A stretch of DNA of 64,000 nucleotides from the NCBI GenBank assembly GCA_047600605.1, contig JASGKK010000001.1, positions 620,001 through 684,000 on the forward strand, given 5' to 3'. Made by a program: the position numbers and the translations under genes. Below the pieces are notes generated by a model. It saw nothing but the letters and a program-made list of their open reading frames with translations. It did not search any database and was not told the DNA's origin. This document shows, piece after piece, positions 43,894 to 51,918 of this stretch (its first letter is position 1; every line of letters starts with the position of its first letter). The stretch is from CAYMZZ01 sp047600605 (GTDB taxonomy: Bacteria; Bacteroidota; Bacteroidia; Chitinophagales; Chitinophagaceae).

Positions 43894-44568
43894 TTACTGC
43901 TGTCCTGTCCGCTCCAGCAGCCGCACGATTTGTGTAAATCCTCTTGATCTCGCGTGCTGCACCGGGGTGACCCCATCCTTATCGGCAATGCCTGTATTGG
44001 CGCCTGCATCGATCAGTATCTGCACAATTTGTACATAACGCTCGCTGCCATCGTCCAGGATAATGGCTTCCAGCAGTCCTGTCCATCCCAGCCTGTTTAC
44101 GTGATCGACAGGATAGTCTTTTGTATGGGCCAGCAATCGTACCACTTCTACATGACCGCGTTCACAGGCAGGGATCAGGGCAGTTCCCCGATAGCGGTTA
44201 AACAGATCAAAACGCGCTCCATTAGCCAGGTACAGCTTTACCAGTTGCAGGTGACCGGCAGCCCCGGCATACAAAAAAGGCGAATCGCTGATCTTGTCCT
44301 GCCGGTTCACATCGGCACCATGTTTTATCAGCAACTCTGCCATCGGAATATCGTTATTACGGGTAGCGATCAATAAAAGCGAACGGCCATCCGCGTCGCT
44401 GGTATTTACATCAACACCTTTTTTCAGTTCAGCCGCTGCTATAGCGAGCTGACCTTTTACTACTGCTTCAATGATTGTCATTTGCTGATCAGTTAATTTC
44501 TGTATTCCGGCTTTCCCATTACAGGAATATAAAAAGAGAAAGGAAGAAATTATAATAATTGATTTCAT
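43894..44568 (-). CDS. ankyrin-repeat lipoprotein
   Basis: 224 aa from the ATG at 44568 (44574 is equally possible). The N-terminus MKSIIIISSFLFLYSCNGK is a lipoprotein signal with Cys16. The mature part consists of ankyrin repeats: GRSLLLIATRNNDIPMAELLIKHGADVN, then SPFLYAGAAGHLQLVKLYLANGAR, GTALIPACERGHVEVVRLLAH, GWTGLLEAIILDDGSERYVQI and GVTPVQHARSRGFTQIVRLL. Ankyrin domains bind proteins; as a lipoprotein it probably sits in the periplasm or outer membrane. It lies 11 nt after the amidohydrolase gene in the same direction, suggesting co-transcription. Confidence 0.82.
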   Translation of the reverse strand: MKSIIIISSFLFLYSCNGKAGIQKLTDQQMTIIEAVVKGQLAIAAAELKKGVDVNTSDADGRSLLLIATRNNDIPMAELLIKHGADVNRQDKISDSPFLYAGAAGHLQLVKLYLANGARFDLFNRYRGTALIPACERGHVEVVRLLAHTKDYPVDHVNRLGWTGLLEAIILDDGSERYVQIVQILIDAGANTGIADKDGVTPVQHARSRGFTQIVRLLERTGQQ

Positions 44569-44579
44569 CGTCATCAATT

Positions 44580-45809
44580 TTAATAAACAATATTGCCCCG
44601 ATGGACCAGCCGTTTTACCGGACTGATTCTTGATACTGCTTCTGCAGAAGAACCTGCCTCTATCAATACAAAATCTGCCGGGTCTCCTTTCCGAGGCCAT
44701 TGGTGATGTCCTTTATTATCTAAAGGAAGCCTGTTGCCGGTAGCCATACCAAGCAGACGGGAAAGAGCATATTCCGTTTCCAGTCCATAAAGATCGGCAG
44801 CGAGGTTGGCTTTCTGCAGCAGGTTGCCCGAACCTAAGGTCCCCCAGTGATCCTGGATATTATCATTACCCGTAAGCACGGTCACACCATGCTGCCATAA
44901 CACAGGCAAAGGCATGATCTGCCCCCCACGCACGGGAAGTGCCGTGGCAATGCTAATCTTTGCAGAAGCCAGTTTTTCCGCAAGCTCTGACAGCTTTTTT
45001 TCGGGCAAATGAGCCAGTACAAATGCATGGCTTACGGTTGTCTTACCCTGCAACCCGGGAATCTCCATTATCCGGTCAACGAGGTATTCGATGGTCTTTA
45101 TTCCTGTAGCACCTGTTTCATGCAGATGAATATCAATACCCTTGCCATGATCTGCGGCCAGCTGAACAATAAAATCCAGCGGCTTGTTAATACTACCATC
45201 AATTGTAGTGGGATCAAGGCCACCAATAAAACCTACTTCTTCCAGTTGCGCCACTTCTTTAAGCAATGTTGCCGTATCGGTATAAAAAATTCCATGCTGG
45301 GGAAAAGCAACCAGCTCGGCGGCAAATGATTCTTTTTTATTCAGAAGCGCCTGCTGCAGATGCTCCAGCGAACGCAACCCCGATGTGGGGTCGACATTGA
45401 AATGTGATCGTGCATAATGGATTCCGAATGATTGCAGCAATTCTATTAGCCGTTCACTTCGTGCAACCGATGTACGCAACAATTCGGGAATAATGCGCTG
45501 TTCCAGTGCGATCATATCCTTTACGGATCTCTTTTTGCCGGATACTGCTTTCCAAGGCAAACCATATAAGGTTTTATCGAGGTGCGTATGCATATCCTTA
45601 AATGCCGGCAACATCAGTAATCCGTTCGCATCAACCCCGCCCCCTGCGCCATTATCCGGCGATACCGATTTTATCAGCCCATTTTCTGTTTCAATACAGA
45701 ATAGCCCTGTTTTTGTTGCCGCAACAACATCACCATTGAATTCAAATCCTGTTTCGAGACGCACATTCTTATAAACACAGGATTGCTTCGTATCGCCGAT
45801 CGTTTTCAT
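44580..45809 (-). CDS. amidohydrolase, cytosine-deaminase-like
   Basis: 409 aa. Metal-dependent amidohydrolase fold: DMHTHLDKTLYG near residue 72 (metal His74/His76), HLHETGATGIKTIEYL (metal histidines), TVSHAFVLAHL (metal His) and TGNDNIQDHW (metal/catalytic Asp). The layout and HTHLDK motif resemble cytosine deaminase CodA and related TRZ/ATZ hydrolases; the true substrate could be another cyclic or aryl amidine or amide. No signal peptide. Followed directly by the ankyrin lipoprotein. Minus-strand CAAAATTA at 45846-45839 gives a TAATTTTG -7 box. Confidence 0.82.
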   Translation of the reverse strand: MKTIGDTKQSCVYKNVRLETGFEFNGDVVAATKTGLFCIETENGLIKSVSPDNGAGGGVDANGLLMLPAFKDMHTHLDKTLYGLPWKAVSGKKRSVKDMIALEQRIIPELLRTSVARSERLIELLQSFGIHYARSHFNVDPTSGLRSLEHLQQALLNKKESFAAELVAFPQHGIFYTDTATLLKEVAQLEEVGFIGGLDPTTIDGSINKPLDFIVQLAADHGKGIDIHLHETGATGIKTIEYLVDRIMEIPGLQGKTTVSHAFVLAHLPEKKLSELAEKLASAKISIATALPVRGGQIMPLPVLWQHGVTVLTGNDNIQDHWGTLGSGNLLQKANLAADLYGLETEYALSRLLGMATGNRLPLDNKGHHQWPRKGDPADFVLIEAGSSAEAVSRISPVKRLVHRGNIVY

Positions 45810-45838
45810 ATCACTTGTTCGATTTATTACAGATCAGG

Positions 45839-45846
45839 CAAAATTA
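45839..45846 (-). promoter_or_regulatory. -7 box of amidohydrolase operon
   Basis: Minus-strand TAATTTTG matches TAnnTTTG, 30 nt upstream of the ATG. No -33 element is evident, so confidence is limited. Confidence 0.4.
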
Positions 45847-46011
45847 TCCCTATTTTATACCATTCTATAGATATAAAGCATGACAAAGCTTGTATAATTT
45901 ATAACTTTCTTGAACTCCATCATAGACTAAACATTATTGTCGCTTGCTAAACACAGCCTCGTAAAGAGTTGTTTGTAGAGCTTTGTCCCTCACCAAAACA
46001 CTAAATTCTGA

Positions 46012-46168
46012 CTTTTTGCCTCCACGGCCGGCAGGCCGCGTTGCTGCACCGGCGCTGTATTTTCCCCTTGTCAAACGCAACAAGTGCGTTTGACATTCAC
46101 CCCAACACTGTTGGGGTGAACCGGAGAAAACGAAGGCGCCTTGTGCAGCAACTGGAAGAAAATAACCA
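46012..46168 (-). repeat. dispersed element copy E with cruciform
   Basis: On the minus strand the identical 27-nt core (46038-46012) is preceded by a cruciform. Outer arms GTTGCTGCAC (46040-46049) and GTGCAGCAAC (46143-46152) pair perfectly. Inside are two perfect hairpins: TGTCAAACGCA/TGCGTTTGACA (46069-46079/46085-46095) and TTCACCCCAACA/TGTTGGGGTGAA (46096-46107/46109-46120). The outer arms differ from those of copy B but are equally complementary. Confidence 0.78.
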
Positions 46169-46204
46169 GGTAACTTAAATTCTTTATTAAATCAATAATG
46201 CATC

Positions 46205-46312
46205 AGGCCCGTCATATACGACGGGCCTGCAGGCAGACAATCAAAAGATTGTTGCTGTTTATCGCTGCATCAGCAAATCGGGTCACCCGCAGCTATGCAG
46301 ATGACCCGATTT
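46205..46312. terminator. two hairpins near the NAD(P)-binding gene 3' end
   Basis: AGGCCCGTC (46205-46213) pairs with GACGGGCCT (46220-46228); AAATCGGGTCA (46275-46285) pairs over 11 bp with TGACCCGATTT (46302-46312). The second is the likely terminator for the minus-strand gene ending at 46340, though its minus-strand U-run is short. Confidence 0.55.
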
Positions 46313-46339
46313 ATTCTTTAAGGAAAAGGCTTATCCAAC

Positions 46340-46984
46340 TCAATAAAAGGCCGGTTTGTCGCCAGTTGTCCCGGGTTTATTTATTCCCACACTTGCTTTA
46401 TTATCTTTTTGAGGATTCCTGATCAGATCAGCAATGTAAGCCGCCACACTCTTACGGGACACTTCAGTACCTTTAAAGGGGTCATTTTTCTGGGTCAGCT
46501 CATAATCCACCTCATCATAATCGGTAAGCCAGGCAGGTCTTACCACAGTATAATCAAGGCCGGAAGCTTCAATAATATCAGCAGCTTTGCGGTAAGTTTT
46601 AAGACTGGCTCCTATCATGCGGTTATTCCACTTTCCAAAAGCCCCCGGCACTTCGTCGTATATTCCGAGGGAGGTGACAAAAACTAACCGTTTAATATAA
46701 TTGGCATCCATAGCAGTCACAATCTGTCTGGCCATTTTATCTACGCTGCCCGACAGGTTGGCATAGACAATATCCTGCCCTTTTACCGCATCATTCAATT
46801 GCTCATTGTTCAGCACATCGCCTTCGATAAGATGCGCCCGCAAGCCGGCAGCAGCTTTTAACTGGCCGGCATTGCGTAAAAAAAGGGTCAGTGAGATATC
46901 CTTATCTTCAATAAGCATATCTATGACATGTCGTGCAATAGCGCCGCCTGCACCAATTATCAATACTTTCGTCTTTTTCATCAT
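46340..46984 (-). CDS. NAD(P)-binding Rossmann protein (NmrA/SDR-like)
   Basis: 214 aa. N-terminal dinucleotide-binding motif VLIIGAGGAIARHVI (residues 7-21), then VTSLGIYDEVP, a YRKAADIIEASGLDYTVVRPAWLTD region and VAAYIADLIRNP. This matches atypical SDR/NmrA-like oxidoreductases (YwnB-type). The usual Tyr-x3-Lys catalytic motif is YRKAA, incomplete, so it may be a sensor or a non-canonical reductase. In the same direction as the two hydrolase genes upstream but separated from them by a very strong terminator, so it is probably independent. Confidence 0.8.
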   Translation of the reverse strand: MMKKTKVLIIGAGGAIARHVIDMLIEDKDISLTLFLRNAGQLKAAAGLRAHLIEGDVLNNEQLNDAVKGQDIVYANLSGSVDKMARQIVTAMDANYIKRLVFVTSLGIYDEVPGAFGKWNNRMIGASLKTYRKAADIIEASGLDYTVVRPAWLTDYDEVDYELTQKNDPFKGTEVSRKSVAAYIADLIRNPQKDNKASVGINKPGTTGDKPAFY

Positions 46985-47054
46985 GATCTGTTTAAAAATG
47001 TACGCCGGGAGCCGGAAAGAGTTGCCTGTTTTTTACATTCATAATTTAAGGAAA

Positions 47055-47116
47055 AAATATCATTAACCCGCAGACCGCTCTTAGACTGCTGCGCAAGCCA
47101 CGGGTTAATGATATTT
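47055..47116 (-). terminator. long-stem terminator of the hydrolase operon
   Basis: AAATATCATTAACCCG (47055-47070) and CGGGTTAATGATATTT (47101-47116) form a perfect 16-bp stem around a 30-nt loop. On the minus strand it ends in TTTTTT, starting 16 nt after the hydrolase stop. Unusually long for a simple terminator; an additional RNA role is possible. Confidence 0.75.
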
Positions 47117-47132
47117 CTGCTGCCTGCAGTAA

Positions 47133-48056
47133 TTATAGATTATCCTTAAAGAAAGGGATCAGCCTGTCAAGAGCCAGACCTACAGGCTCCGGTTTATCAT
47201 AGAGATCATAATGCGACCAGCCTTTCAATACGACCAGCTCCTTTTTTTCGGAACGTGCCCTTTCAATGATCTCGCAGCCATCTCTGTAAGCGCCAAATGC
47301 GCCGGGCTTATCACCCACCACCACCATCAGTGGTTGAGTGAGCAATACCTCGGCCAGGTGAAAAGCATCCCAGCCAGCCGCCGCACTCATATGAGAAAAG
47401 AGGTTGCTGGTAGCTCCATGGGGCTGCTGTCCTCTCGGTGTTTTATAATATTCGGTTGCTTCCAGTACATCAATATCTGTAATACCCATTTTCTTACCTT
47501 CTTCCACAGATGGAGGCAGTACATTATCTACGCGCAAGGCACTTCCGCGTACTTCGGCAGTACGCTGTTTGGCAATTGCCTCAAGAGCACCTATGATTGA
47601 CCCGCCTGCAAAGCCGGCACGCATCAGGCGACCGAAATTAACACCGGTCACACTGGCCACAGCTTTGATACGGCGCTCTGTCATGGCAACATTGATCGAA
47701 TAACCGCCACCACCACAAATTCCCAGTACACCAATCCGGTTTTCATCCACATAATCCAGTGTGACAAGGTAGTCTACTGCACAGCGAAAGTCCTCTACGC
47801 GTATGGTTGGATCTTCCACAAACCGTGGCTCCCCGCTGCTGGCTCCCTGAAACGACGCATCAAAGACCAGCACTACAAATCCGGCTTCTGCAAGTGCTTT
47901 TCCATATACATTACCCGATGTCTGTTCTTTGCAGCTTCCGATAGGATGCGCGCTGATAATAGCGGGATATTTTTTGTTTTTATCAAAATCAGGCGGAAAA
48001 TGAATATCGGCAGCCACCTGTATTTCCCTGTTCTTAAAAGTTATTGAGTGTATCAT
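47133..48056 (-). CDS. alpha/beta hydrolase (dienelactone-hydrolase-like), paralogue 1
   Basis: 307 aa from the ATG at 48056; a longer frame upstream overlaps the stop region of the preceding gene and lacks support. An alpha/beta-hydrolase core with VLVFDASFQGASSGEPR, the nucleophile elbow GICGGGGYS (Cys in the nucleophile position), DYVDENRIGVLG and a terminal GWSHYDLYDKPE histidine. Cys nucleophiles occur in dienelactone hydrolases. It is clearly paralogous to the next gene upstream (same order of motifs, same length), a tandem duplication. Cytosolic, substrate unknown. Confidence 0.82.
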   Translation of the reverse strand: MIHSITFKNREIQVAADIHFPPDFDKNKKYPAIISAHPIGSCKEQTSGNVYGKALAEAGFVVLVFDASFQGASSGEPRFVEDPTIRVEDFRCAVDYLVTLDYVDENRIGVLGICGGGGYSINVAMTERRIKAVASVTGVNFGRLMRAGFAGGSIIGALEAIAKQRTAEVRGSALRVDNVLPPSVEEGKKMGITDIDVLEATEYYKTPRGQQPHGATSNLFSHMSAAAGWDAFHLAEVLLTQPLMVVVGDKPGAFGAYRDGCEIIERARSEKKELVVLKGWSHYDLYDKPEPVGLALDRLIPFFKDNL

Positions 48057-48099
48057 CTTATTACTTGTTTGTGATTGTCCGTATCCGGAAAATCGTTTA

Positions 48100-49017
48100 T
48101 TAAAGAATTGATTGAAAAAAAGAAGCCAGTTTCGATTCTGCTTCATTTACAAAGCGGGGCACATCGTAGAGCGACATATGATTGGCACCTTCCACAATAT
48201 GAACGGTTTTGTTTTTGCTGGCAGCACGCTTATACAGGTCATCACTCATCCATTTGCTTCCTGCCACACTTCCGGCAACTATGAATAATGGCTGTGTAAG
48301 AAATACTTCGGCCATATTGAAAGCATCGTATGTGATGATCTGCGTAAAGCTTCTGGATGTACCAAAACCGGGTGCAGTAGGATATTCGCAGCGGGATGTA
48401 TGGTAATATTCCCAGGCTTCGAGGAGTTCCTGATTGGGGGCGTCTTCTTTTCTTAATGGTGCTAGTGCAAAGGTTACACTTCCGGCACCATTGGCATCTG
48501 TAGTACGGGCAGCAGCACCGGCTTCGAGTACGGGGATGGCATCGGCAGATTTTACATTTCCTTCCCAGCCATTGCGAAACATGGAACCGATATTCACGGC
48601 ACTCACCGTTCCCACTGCTTTGATCCGGCGGTCGTTGATAGCTGCATTGGCTGTATACCCGGCTCCGGCACAAATGCCCATTGCTCCAATACGGTTATCA
48701 TCTACATAGGGCAGAGTTGTCAGGTAATCGACCACAGCACTGATATCTTCCGTCCGGATATAGGGGTTCTCCAACTGGCGGGGCTCACCGGTGCTTTCGC
48801 CCTGGTAAGAAGCATCGAAGGCAATGGTCACAAAATCATGCTCTGCCAGTTTGCCGGCATAGAGACCTGCTGTTTGTTCTTTCACACCTCCGCTGGGATG
48901 TGTGACGATGATAGCGGGATATTGCTGATTTTCGTCAAAGCCTTCGGGAAAATGAATGACTGCCGCAAGAGTGACAGCCTGGCCATTTCCGTTTTTAAAA
49001 TTTACTTTCTGTGACAT
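48100..49017 (-). CDS. alpha/beta hydrolase (dienelactone-hydrolase-like), paralogue 2
   Basis: 305 aa. VTIAFDASYQGESTGEPRQLE, nucleophile elbow GICAGAGYT (Cys), ITYDAFNMAEVFLTQPLFIVAGS (acid region) and GANHMSLYDVPRFV (histidine) parallel the downstream gene throughout; the two are tandem duplicates. Minus-strand TAATTTTG at 49065-49058 gives a -7 box 41 nt before the ATG. The AraC-type gene lies directly upstream in the same direction and is the probable regulator. Members of this group are often annotated as YafA/DLH-like hydrolases of unknown substrate. Confidence 0.85.
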   Translation of the reverse strand: MSQKVNFKNGNGQAVTLAAVIHFPEGFDENQQYPAIIVTHPSGGVKEQTAGLYAGKLAEHDFVTIAFDASYQGESTGEPRQLENPYIRTEDISAVVDYLTTLPYVDDNRIGAMGICAGAGYTANAAINDRRIKAVGTVSAVNIGSMFRNGWEGNVKSADAIPVLEAGAAARTTDANGAGSVTFALAPLRKEDAPNQELLEAWEYYHTSRCEYPTAPGFGTSRSFTQIITYDAFNMAEVFLTQPLFIVAGSVAGSKWMSDDLYKRAASKNKTVHIVEGANHMSLYDVPRFVNEAESKLASFFQSIL

Positions 49018-49057
49018 GGTATTTACTTTTAATTGTTGTTTTATCAGTCTGACAAAA

Positions 49058-49065
49058 CAAAATTA
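49058..49065 (-). promoter_or_regulatory. -7 box of hydrolase pair
   Basis: Minus-strand TAATTTTG fits TAnnTTTG. It lies between the AraC-type regulator and the first hydrolase gene. Confidence 0.45.
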
Positions 49066-49117
49066 CCAGCACGCAATACCGTGAAACGAAAACAAACTAC
49101 GGGAATACTGAAACAAA

Positions 49118-49963
49118 TTACTGATTCCGGAAAATCGTGGGTGTGATACCTGTTTCCTTCCGGAAAAAACGGGTAAAGTAAGTAGGATAGTCAAAACCCA
49201 GGCTATAGGCAATTTCGCTGACACTCAGATCGGTCTGGCGCAGTTTCTCCTTGGCCTTCCTGACAATATACTGGTGAATATGATCCTGCGGCGACTGACC
49301 GGTAAAATGTTTGATCAGGTCGCCGAAATAATTAGGGGAAAGATTAGCCTTTTCAGCAAAAAAAGTAACAGATGGCAGTTCAATTACATCTTTGCGTACA
49401 TTAAAATATTTATCCAGCTCTTCATAAAAATCAGCCACTACCTTATTATATATCTTGCTGCGCGAATCAAATTGTCTCTTATAAAACACCTGTACATAGG
49501 AAAGTATCAGGGAAGCATAAGACACAATTACCTCTTTCGAAAACTGTCCCTTCTGGTATTCTGCATTTGCCTTCTGAAACAGATCCTGTATTATCTCTTT
49601 CTCCTCGTGAGTCAGAAACAGGGCCTCATGATTGTTATAATTGACAAAACTATATTCTTTGACATATTTATCCAGCAACCTGGCATGTACAAACATGCTG
49701 TACCCGGTAAAAGAAGTAGAAAAATTCCATTCCAGCAGTCTGTCGGGGCGGCAAAAATAGGCATAGCTATCCGACATGTTTTCCGACTGCGGAATATCCG
49801 GATTGGTTTTGAGCGCCAGCAGGTAAAAGTCGATACATACCGGTTTTGATTGCAACAAAGTATCCTGTTCGCTGGCATAGTCGATAATATGCAGCAGATC
49901 ACTCTTGGGTTCCTTATTGTTTACATACTTCAGGAAAGCTGGTATATTGTATATCTTATCCAT
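49118..49963 (-). CDS. AraC-family transcriptional regulator
   Basis: 281 aa. The N-terminal ~170 residues form the effector/oligomerisation domain with no motif I can name. The C-terminal part has the two HTH units ANLSPNYFGDLIKHFTGQSPQDHI and DLSVSEIAYSLGFDYPTYFTRFF, closing with TGITPTIFR. It heads a minus-strand run with the two hydrolase genes (100 nt upstream of the first) and is a likely local regulator. Minus-strand TATTTTTG at 49996-49989 provides a -7 box. Confidence 0.88.
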   Translation of the reverse strand: MDKIYNIPAFLKYVNNKEPKSDLLHIIDYASEQDTLLQSKPVCIDFYLLALKTNPDIPQSENMSDSYAYFCRPDRLLEWNFSTSFTGYSMFVHARLLDKYVKEYSFVNYNNHEALFLTHEEKEIIQDLFQKANAEYQKGQFSKEVIVSYASLILSYVQVFYKRQFDSRSKIYNKVVADFYEELDKYFNVRKDVIELPSVTFFAEKANLSPNYFGDLIKHFTGQSPQDHIHQYIVRKAKEKLRQTDLSVSEIAYSLGFDYPTYFTRFFRKETGITPTIFRNQ

Positions 49964-49988
49964 TTGGTGGCCACTTCAGATCAATTTA

Positions 49989-49996
49989 CAAAAATA
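49989..49996 (-). promoter_or_regulatory. -7 box of AraC-type gene
   Basis: Minus-strand TATTTTTG (TAnnTTTG), 26 nt upstream of the ATG at 49963. No -33 partner is obvious. Confidence 0.45.
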
Positions 49997-50065
49997 GACC
50001 TTCCGGCTGCGTATGCCCTGAAACTTTTTACGGACAAACTGAAACTTATTACTGTTCCTCCTCTT

Positions 50066-51670
50066 CTATCTCTTACCGTATCCTTCCACCTTCATTTCCC
50101 TCTCCACTCCTGTTTCTTTCAAAAAAATATGATCATGCGACACCAGCACAAGTGTTCCCCGGTATTCCTTTAATGCGGCCGTAAGTATCTCCACATTCTG
50201 TATATCCAGGTTATTGGTTGGCTCATCCAGTATCAGCAGGTCAGGTGCCTGCTGGCTGAGTGTGAGACAGCAAAGGATCAGACGCATACGTTCTCCGCCG
50301 CTGAGTGCAGCACAGGACCTATCCCAGTGCTGTTTTGAAAACAAAAACCGGTGCAGCCGGATTTTTACCTCATGCTCCTGCAGGCCGGTCGTATTAAATT
50401 GCTGTGCCTGCTCATATACACTAAGCGCATTATTGATCAGTGAATAATCCTGATCGAGATAAACAGCGTTTACGGGCTGAATAAAAACCGAACCCTTTTC
50501 CGGCTGTAATTGACCCAGCAGGATATGGATCAGTGTGGTTTTACCGCTACCATTACCTCCTTTAAGTACCAGCCTATCGCTGCTATACAGTTCTGCATCC
50601 AGATCTTCAGACCAGAGCCATTGCCGGTCGTAATGATAATTGATCTTTTCCGCACGGAATAAAAGTTTGCCTTTAGGTATCTGAGCATCTGCAAAACCAA
50701 ATTTCATCTGGTCTGCTACCGGCAATTCAGATCGCAGCGATTGTAATTCCTGATAAATACCATCTATCTTTTCGGCATGTACCTCGCGTAACCGCGATGT
50801 ACTGTTTTCGGCCTTATTACGCAGCGTATTCATCATGATACGGGCCACTCCGGCTTTTTCCTGTTTTTGTTTACCCCGTGCATCCAACCGCTGTTGACGC
50901 TCCTGCGTTTCCCGTTCCTTTTCCCGGGCCTTACGCAGAGCCTTTTCCTGACTTTTCACATCGTTGTGCAAAGCTTCCAGCTCCAGTTGCTTTTGTGCGG
51001 TATAAAAACTGTAATTGCCTCCATATACAGTTATACCGGCCGAAGACAATTCACAAACAGGATTCAGCAAATGAAGTAATGCACGGTCATGACTCACTAT
51101 CAGCATCGTACTGTTGCTTTGTGCAACAAATGAATACAGGAGCTGGCGGCCTGCTGCGTCGAGATGGTTACTGGGCTCATCCATCAGCACAAGTGCAGGC
51201 TGATGAATGCTGATACCCGCCAGCAAGACACGGGTCTTTTGTCCGCCGCTCAGGCTACCCATGGATTGCTGCAGGTCAATATCTGTCAGTTGCCAGTATT
51301 GCAGTGCCTGTACACAACGTTCTTCAAGTGTCCAGTCATCGCCGAGTATGTCCATGTTGGCCATAGTCACCTGTCCGCTCAGGATCTCCTGCAATGCTGT
51401 CAGCTTTTTGTCGATGCCGAGCGCCTGCGATACGGTGAGATGATTGAGCTGTCCGTACAATTGAGGGACATAATAAGGCGGTGCCTTCAATTGTATTTGT
51501 CCGGCAGTAGGTTGCAATCCGCCGGTGATGATTTTTAATAGAGTAGACTTGCCTGATCCATTGTTGCCAATCAGAGCGGCATGGGTATGCTCCGCCATCG
51601 TAAACTGAAGGTCATTAAATAACACATCCTTATTGGGATGTGCATACGCAAGATGTTGTATGCTGATCAT
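50066..51670 (-). CDS. ABC-F family ATPase
   Basis: 534 aa, soluble, two ABC domains and no membrane part. NBD1: Walker A GNNGSGKST at 35-43, signature SLSGGQKTRV, Walker B LVLMDEPSNHLD. NBD2: GGNGSGKTT, ALSGGERMRL, LLILDEPTNNLD. Between them is a charged coiled linker (KSQEKALRKAREKERETQERQQRL) as in ribosome-binding ABC-F proteins. Members protect ribosomes from antibiotics or tune translation; this one cannot be assigned to a resistance class. The ATG at 51670 (MISIQHLAY) is preferred over a GTG 13 codons upstream. A strong hairpin lies exactly in its leader (51672-51745), see findings. Confidence 0.9.
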   Translation of the reverse strand: MISIQHLAYAHPNKDVLFNDLQFTMAEHTHAALIGNNGSGKSTLLKIITGGLQPTAGQIQLKAPPYYVPQLYGQLNHLTVSQALGIDKKLTALQEILSGQVTMANMDILGDDWTLEERCVQALQYWQLTDIDLQQSMGSLSGGQKTRVLLAGISIHQPALVLMDEPSNHLDAAGRQLLYSFVAQSNSTMLIVSHDRALLHLLNPVCELSSAGITVYGGNYSFYTAQKQLELEALHNDVKSQEKALRKAREKERETQERQQRLDARGKQKQEKAGVARIMMNTLRNKAENSTSRLREVHAEKIDGIYQELQSLRSELPVADQMKFGFADAQIPKGKLLFRAEKINYHYDRQWLWSEDLDAELYSSDRLVLKGGNGSGKTTLIHILLGQLQPEKGSVFIQPVNAVYLDQDYSLINNALSVYEQAQQFNTTGLQEHEVKIRLHRFLFSKQHWDRSCAALSGGERMRLILCCLTLSQQAPDLLILDEPTNNLDIQNVEILTAALKEYRGTLVLVSHDHIFLKETGVEREMKVEGYGKR

Positions 51671-51671
51671 G

Positions 51672-51745
51672 TGATTTCTTTCGGGAGAAAATGAGATGCG
51701 CAGCCGCACAGGCAGGCTGCTATCAGGTATGTATGAAAGAAATCA
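51672..51745 (-). promoter_or_regulatory. leader hairpin abutting the ABC-F start codon
   Basis: TGATTTCTTTC (51672-51682) pairs perfectly over 11 bp with GAAAGAAATCA (51735-51745). Inside, GCAGCC (51700-51705) pairs with GGCTGC (51715-51720). In the minus-strand mRNA the 3' arm of the outer stem ends one base before the ATG, so folding would hinder initiation. ATG-TAG, a start-stop mini-ORF, lies just upstream (51756-51751). Confidence 0.55.
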
Positions 51746-51773
51746 GATTCTACATGAAGAGAAAAATGAAGGC

Positions 51774-51781
51774 CAAAGGTA
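51774..51781 (-). promoter_or_regulatory. -7 box of ABC-F gene
   Basis: Minus-strand TACCTTTG is an exact TAnnTTTG match. Transcription from it would give a leader of about 95 nt containing the hairpin. Confidence 0.5.
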
Positions 51782-51810
51782 TACATTTTCCAGCAATCAT
51801 GCAGAATAGC

Positions 51811-51888
51811 AAGTTTAAAGGGTATAAAGGGTATAAAAAGTATAAAGGGGGATCGCTTTAAACTCTTTATACCCTTTAAACCCTATTA
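51811..51888. repeat. TTTAAAGGGTATAAAGGG word repeat, facing arms
   Basis: AAGTTTAAAGGGTATAAAGG and following words face CTTTAAACTCTTTATACCC and TTTAAACCC. Same family as 1308-1435. It lies in the divergent intergenic region between the ABC-F and DinB genes. Confidence 0.7.
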
Positions 51889-51896
51889 AGTTTGGA

Positions 51897-51904
51897 TATC
51901 TTTG
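51897..51904 (+). promoter_or_regulatory. -7 box of DinB-like gene
   Basis: TATCTTTG matches TAnnTTTG, 15 nt before the ATG at 51919. The region upstream is the word repeat, and no good -33 is present. Confidence 0.5.
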
Positions 51905-51918
51905 ACCAAACCCTCTCC

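Larger units (their letters stand above)
45810..46339. other. gene-free region with dispersed element copy E and terminator hairpins
   Basis: No gene. It holds the amidohydrolase promoter (left), copy E with a two-armed cruciform (46012-46168), and two hairpins (46205-46228 and 46275-46312) near the NAD(P)-binding gene. Confidence 0.6.

Noticed and set aside
46198..46422. Open frame across the hairpins before the NAD(P)-binding gene
   Set aside because: Composed largely of the terminator hairpins and lacking protein-like composition.
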